A stretch of DNA of 64,000 nt, from positions 10,977,501-11,041,500 of the forward strand of contig NC_056758.1 in assembly GCF_018687715.1 (NCBI RefSeq). Reading direction: 5' to 3'. Positions 61,851-64,000 of this stretch are shown in pieces (the stretch's first letter is position 1; every line of letters begins with the position of its first letter). Position numbers and translations under genes: made by a program. Under the pieces are notes generated by a model. The model did not search any database, was not told the DNA's origin, and saw nothing but the letters and a program-made list of their open reading frames with translations. Origin of the DNA: Carya illinoinensis (Eukaryota > Streptophyta > Magnoliopsida > Fagales > Juglandaceae).

Positions 61851-63385
61851 CTCTTACCTTTGATATTGCTATGATATTGTTTTTGCTTATAATATATTGT
61901 GTTATTACATATATGCAAATTTAATTGTTGTAGGGATAACTTCGACAAATGCCTCTACATTTACATTGGTCGCAATATGACTTCTCCATTCGATCCACCA
62001 TTACCATTGGTTTGTATAATGATTCTCTTATTTATTCATAGTATGTATATAATGTTTATTGTTTGTAATTCTAATTTATTTTTTTGTATTTTTTTCAGCT
62101 TTGACAGTCTCAGTGTCGCATGCCCAATCCTAATGATCTTATCTTGAATCTCAATCTCATTTTGGTTTGTAATTTTAATTTTATAACTTTATCACATATC
62201 TATATCATGTTTCTATTTATGATTTTTTTTACTTTTTTTTTTCAGGTTTTATAATCTCACGCCCTCACTTCCCCAAGTTTCAATCCTAATCCCAAATTCC
62301 CAATGATCTAATATGCAATTTTTTATAGTCTCACTAGGTTTGTACTTGATAACTTCTAGTTTTATGTTTTAAATTTTTTACATATGTATATATCATTATA
62401 TTGTTTGTAATTCTAATTTGTATTCCTATTAATGTTCGAGGTTTTATATTCTTACAGTCTTGACTCTTACCTGCCCACCAATCCCAAATTCTAATCTCAC
62501 GACTCAAAGTCATCTTACTAAGTTGCTAAATTGTTGGATACAATTTCTAATATTGTAATATTATTCATTTCAATTATTTAACAATTTGTAATATTTTTAA
62601 ATTAATTTTTATTATAGTAATAGGTTAAAATCTTAGATTTTTAGGTTTTATGCAAATCTTAGATTTTTAGGTTTTATGCTTTAAACAACATTTGTTTGAT
62701 TTTATTTTTATGTAAATTGTAAAATAAAATTTTTCTTTTTTTAACACTTTAATCTGGCCTAAAATTCCTCAAATAGAGGTTTTGAGCCCATTTTTCCTAA
62801 ACTAAGGGCCTCTCCCTCAGAGTGTAGGGCTTGATCTGGATGGGGAACCCCACCCCTAGCCAGGGTGGGGGTGGAGTGTGGGATGTGGTCTCCCTCACCT
62901 TGGGGACTAGAGGGTGTAGGTAGCATCCTTACTTAGAACTATAGATTTTGATGCAGATTTAGAACCATGAGTGATACCCAATGAAGAAGATCCAAACCTG
63001 CTTGAACCTTGAAGATTGAGGCTTGTCTCTGTCATAGGAGCTATGCATTATTTGAGTTCAATTTTGTACCTGCCAAGGGGTGACCACTTGTATCTGATGT
63101 GCTACCTATTTGGCGATGAACAAACTATTCAAGTTGTACATATATTCTTAAGTTAATATTATGAGAAATGTAAGGAACTATTTCTATAGTGTTTTATATT
63201 ATTGGTACTGCAAAGTCAAACTTATTGACCTAACCCTTACATTTTTCTGTACCCAACACGTGCACTTCCATTTGGTTGAGGCATGCCAACTCCCAACCAA
63301 ACCTTGTGTGTTGACTGTTGGCCACTACCCTTGGCACCACATAACCTTGCTAGGACCTCTATACGAGAGACGGTCCACCATAGCT
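61851..63385. other. hAT 3' flank followed by a probable 5' LTR
   Basis: AT-rich DNA with repeated TTTTTCAGGTTT-like and CTCACGCC-like words (62095-62490) follows the hAT coding end. A GC-rich patch at 62810-62930 could be its terminus. The DNA just before the primer binding site at 63386 should be the 5' LTR of the right-edge gypsy element. Its left border was not found. Confidence 0.4.
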
Positions 63386-63397
63386 TGGTATCAAAGT
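63386..63397 (+). promoter_or_regulatory. Primer binding site for initiator tRNA-Met
   Basis: TGGTATCAAAGT matches the tRNA-iMet complement TGGTATCAGAGC at 10 of 12 positions. It marks the 5' LTR boundary and first-strand priming site of the gypsy element whose gag follows about 200-450 bp downstream. Confidence 0.65.
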
Positions 63398-63599
63398 GTG
63401 CTTATATGTGACTCTCGGTGAAACCAATGTGTTACATAGGACAATACCAAAAACGTAGGAGTTGATCTTAGAATTGTTAACTAAAAATTAAAGTATCCCA
63501 GGTTTAATCTACATTTAGAAATGAATGATGGGACTACAAGTGATAGGTTTGGGTAATATGGTTGGATTTGGGTATGGTGTAATTGAGAGCCCCCTTATG

Positions 63600-64000
63600 A
63601 TAGCAACCACCTAGTGGCCACAAGAGAGGATCGTCAAGCAATTGGAGAGACGATGAGCTAGCAGGAGCGTTAAACCTTATCTCAGACGTGCTGAAGTATC
63701 AGCGTGACATAAACACATGTCATCTATGAGTCTAGTCATTAGGATCCCCTAGGGAGGAACAAAGGGAATGTATGTATGAGCAAATTTTGGCACATCACTA
63801 CCTAGGATTCTTCGGTGTGTGGGCGCATTAAGACTCAAAAGGTACTTTATGCAAGTTACCTGCTACAAGGAAAGGCGGCACAATGGTGGGGTAATAAGAG
63901 GAAGTTATTCATCATGGAACTAGGAGCTGTAGAGATATTCTCCTGGAAAAGGTATAAGAAAGAATTTGATGACCAGTACTATCTAACTATTGTATGCAGC
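63600..64000 (+). pseudogene. Ty3/gypsy (chromovirus-type) gag, partial, runs off the right edge
   Basis: From about 63835 the frame reads QKVLYASYLLQGKAAQWWGN followed by IFSWKRYKKEFDDQYYLTI. This is the conserved plant gag core (YLL.G.A..WW and W..F...F...Y). Upstream frames are broken by stops. Position downstream of the primer binding site supports the call. Protease and pol lie beyond the window. Confidence 0.8.

Noticed and set aside
1..64000. CRISPR array, operon or defence system
   Set aside because: The DNA is clearly plant nuclear. No regularly spaced repeat-spacer structure or polycistronic layout exists.

Overview
The window is nuclear DNA of a flowering plant. It has spliced genes with GT-AG introns and one AT-AC intron, and nested hAT, LINE, Ty3/gypsy, Ty1/copia, SINE and MITE-type repeats. 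A recurrent element whose ends read GTTTGGA...GATGAG resembles repeats common in Fagales trees such as walnut and hickory. That placement is an inference with modest confidence. No bacterial, organellar, CRISPR or phage-like system is present.

Only two host genes look intact. The first (8323-21034, + strand) is a 20-exon TruD/PUS7-family tRNA pseudouridine synthase of 681 residues. It was rebuilt exon by exon with every phase consistent. Its tenth intron is a U12-type AT-AC intron, and its other introns hold an hAT-like element, a copia remnant, a LINE tail, a SINE and short LTR-like repeats. The second (24687-26976, + strand) is a two-exon trihelix transcription factor of the GT-2/GTL2 type with two DNA-binding trihelix domains.

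Everything else is transposon-derived or unassigned. 1-3474: an hAT element on the minus strand, cut by the window edge, with a broken transposase, a receptor-kinase pseudogene inside it, a 52-bp tandem repeat and a clear terminal inverted repeat. 3475-5550: LTR-like DNA. 5551-7969: a decayed LINE. 21035-24686 and 26977-30300: intergenic DNA with MITEs. About 30340-46040: remains of one Tat-lineage Ty3/gypsy element, comprising gag, protease, RT, RNase H, integrase, 3' tandem repeats, a probable antisense extra ORF and a probable 3' LTR. It is interrupted by several hAT-like elements and by LTR-like DNA. 46041-52960: AT-rich DNA with MITEs and a 275-bp foldback element. 53580-54728: a decayed Ptta/En/Spm-type transposase. 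55437-55818: a MITE-like repeat that is the inverted partner of one at 29135. 58480-61850: a second decayed hAT transposase, split by an insertion. 63386-64000: a primer binding site and gag start of another Ty3/gypsy element that runs off the right edge.

The two host genes show no functional link to each other. Biologically, the window mainly records repeated transposon nesting around two conserved genes. I did not find an undescribed multi-gene system. The strongest special observations are the AT-AC intron, the hAT element carrying a kinase fragment with a retained intron, the split antisense ORF of the Tat element, and the long foldback element.
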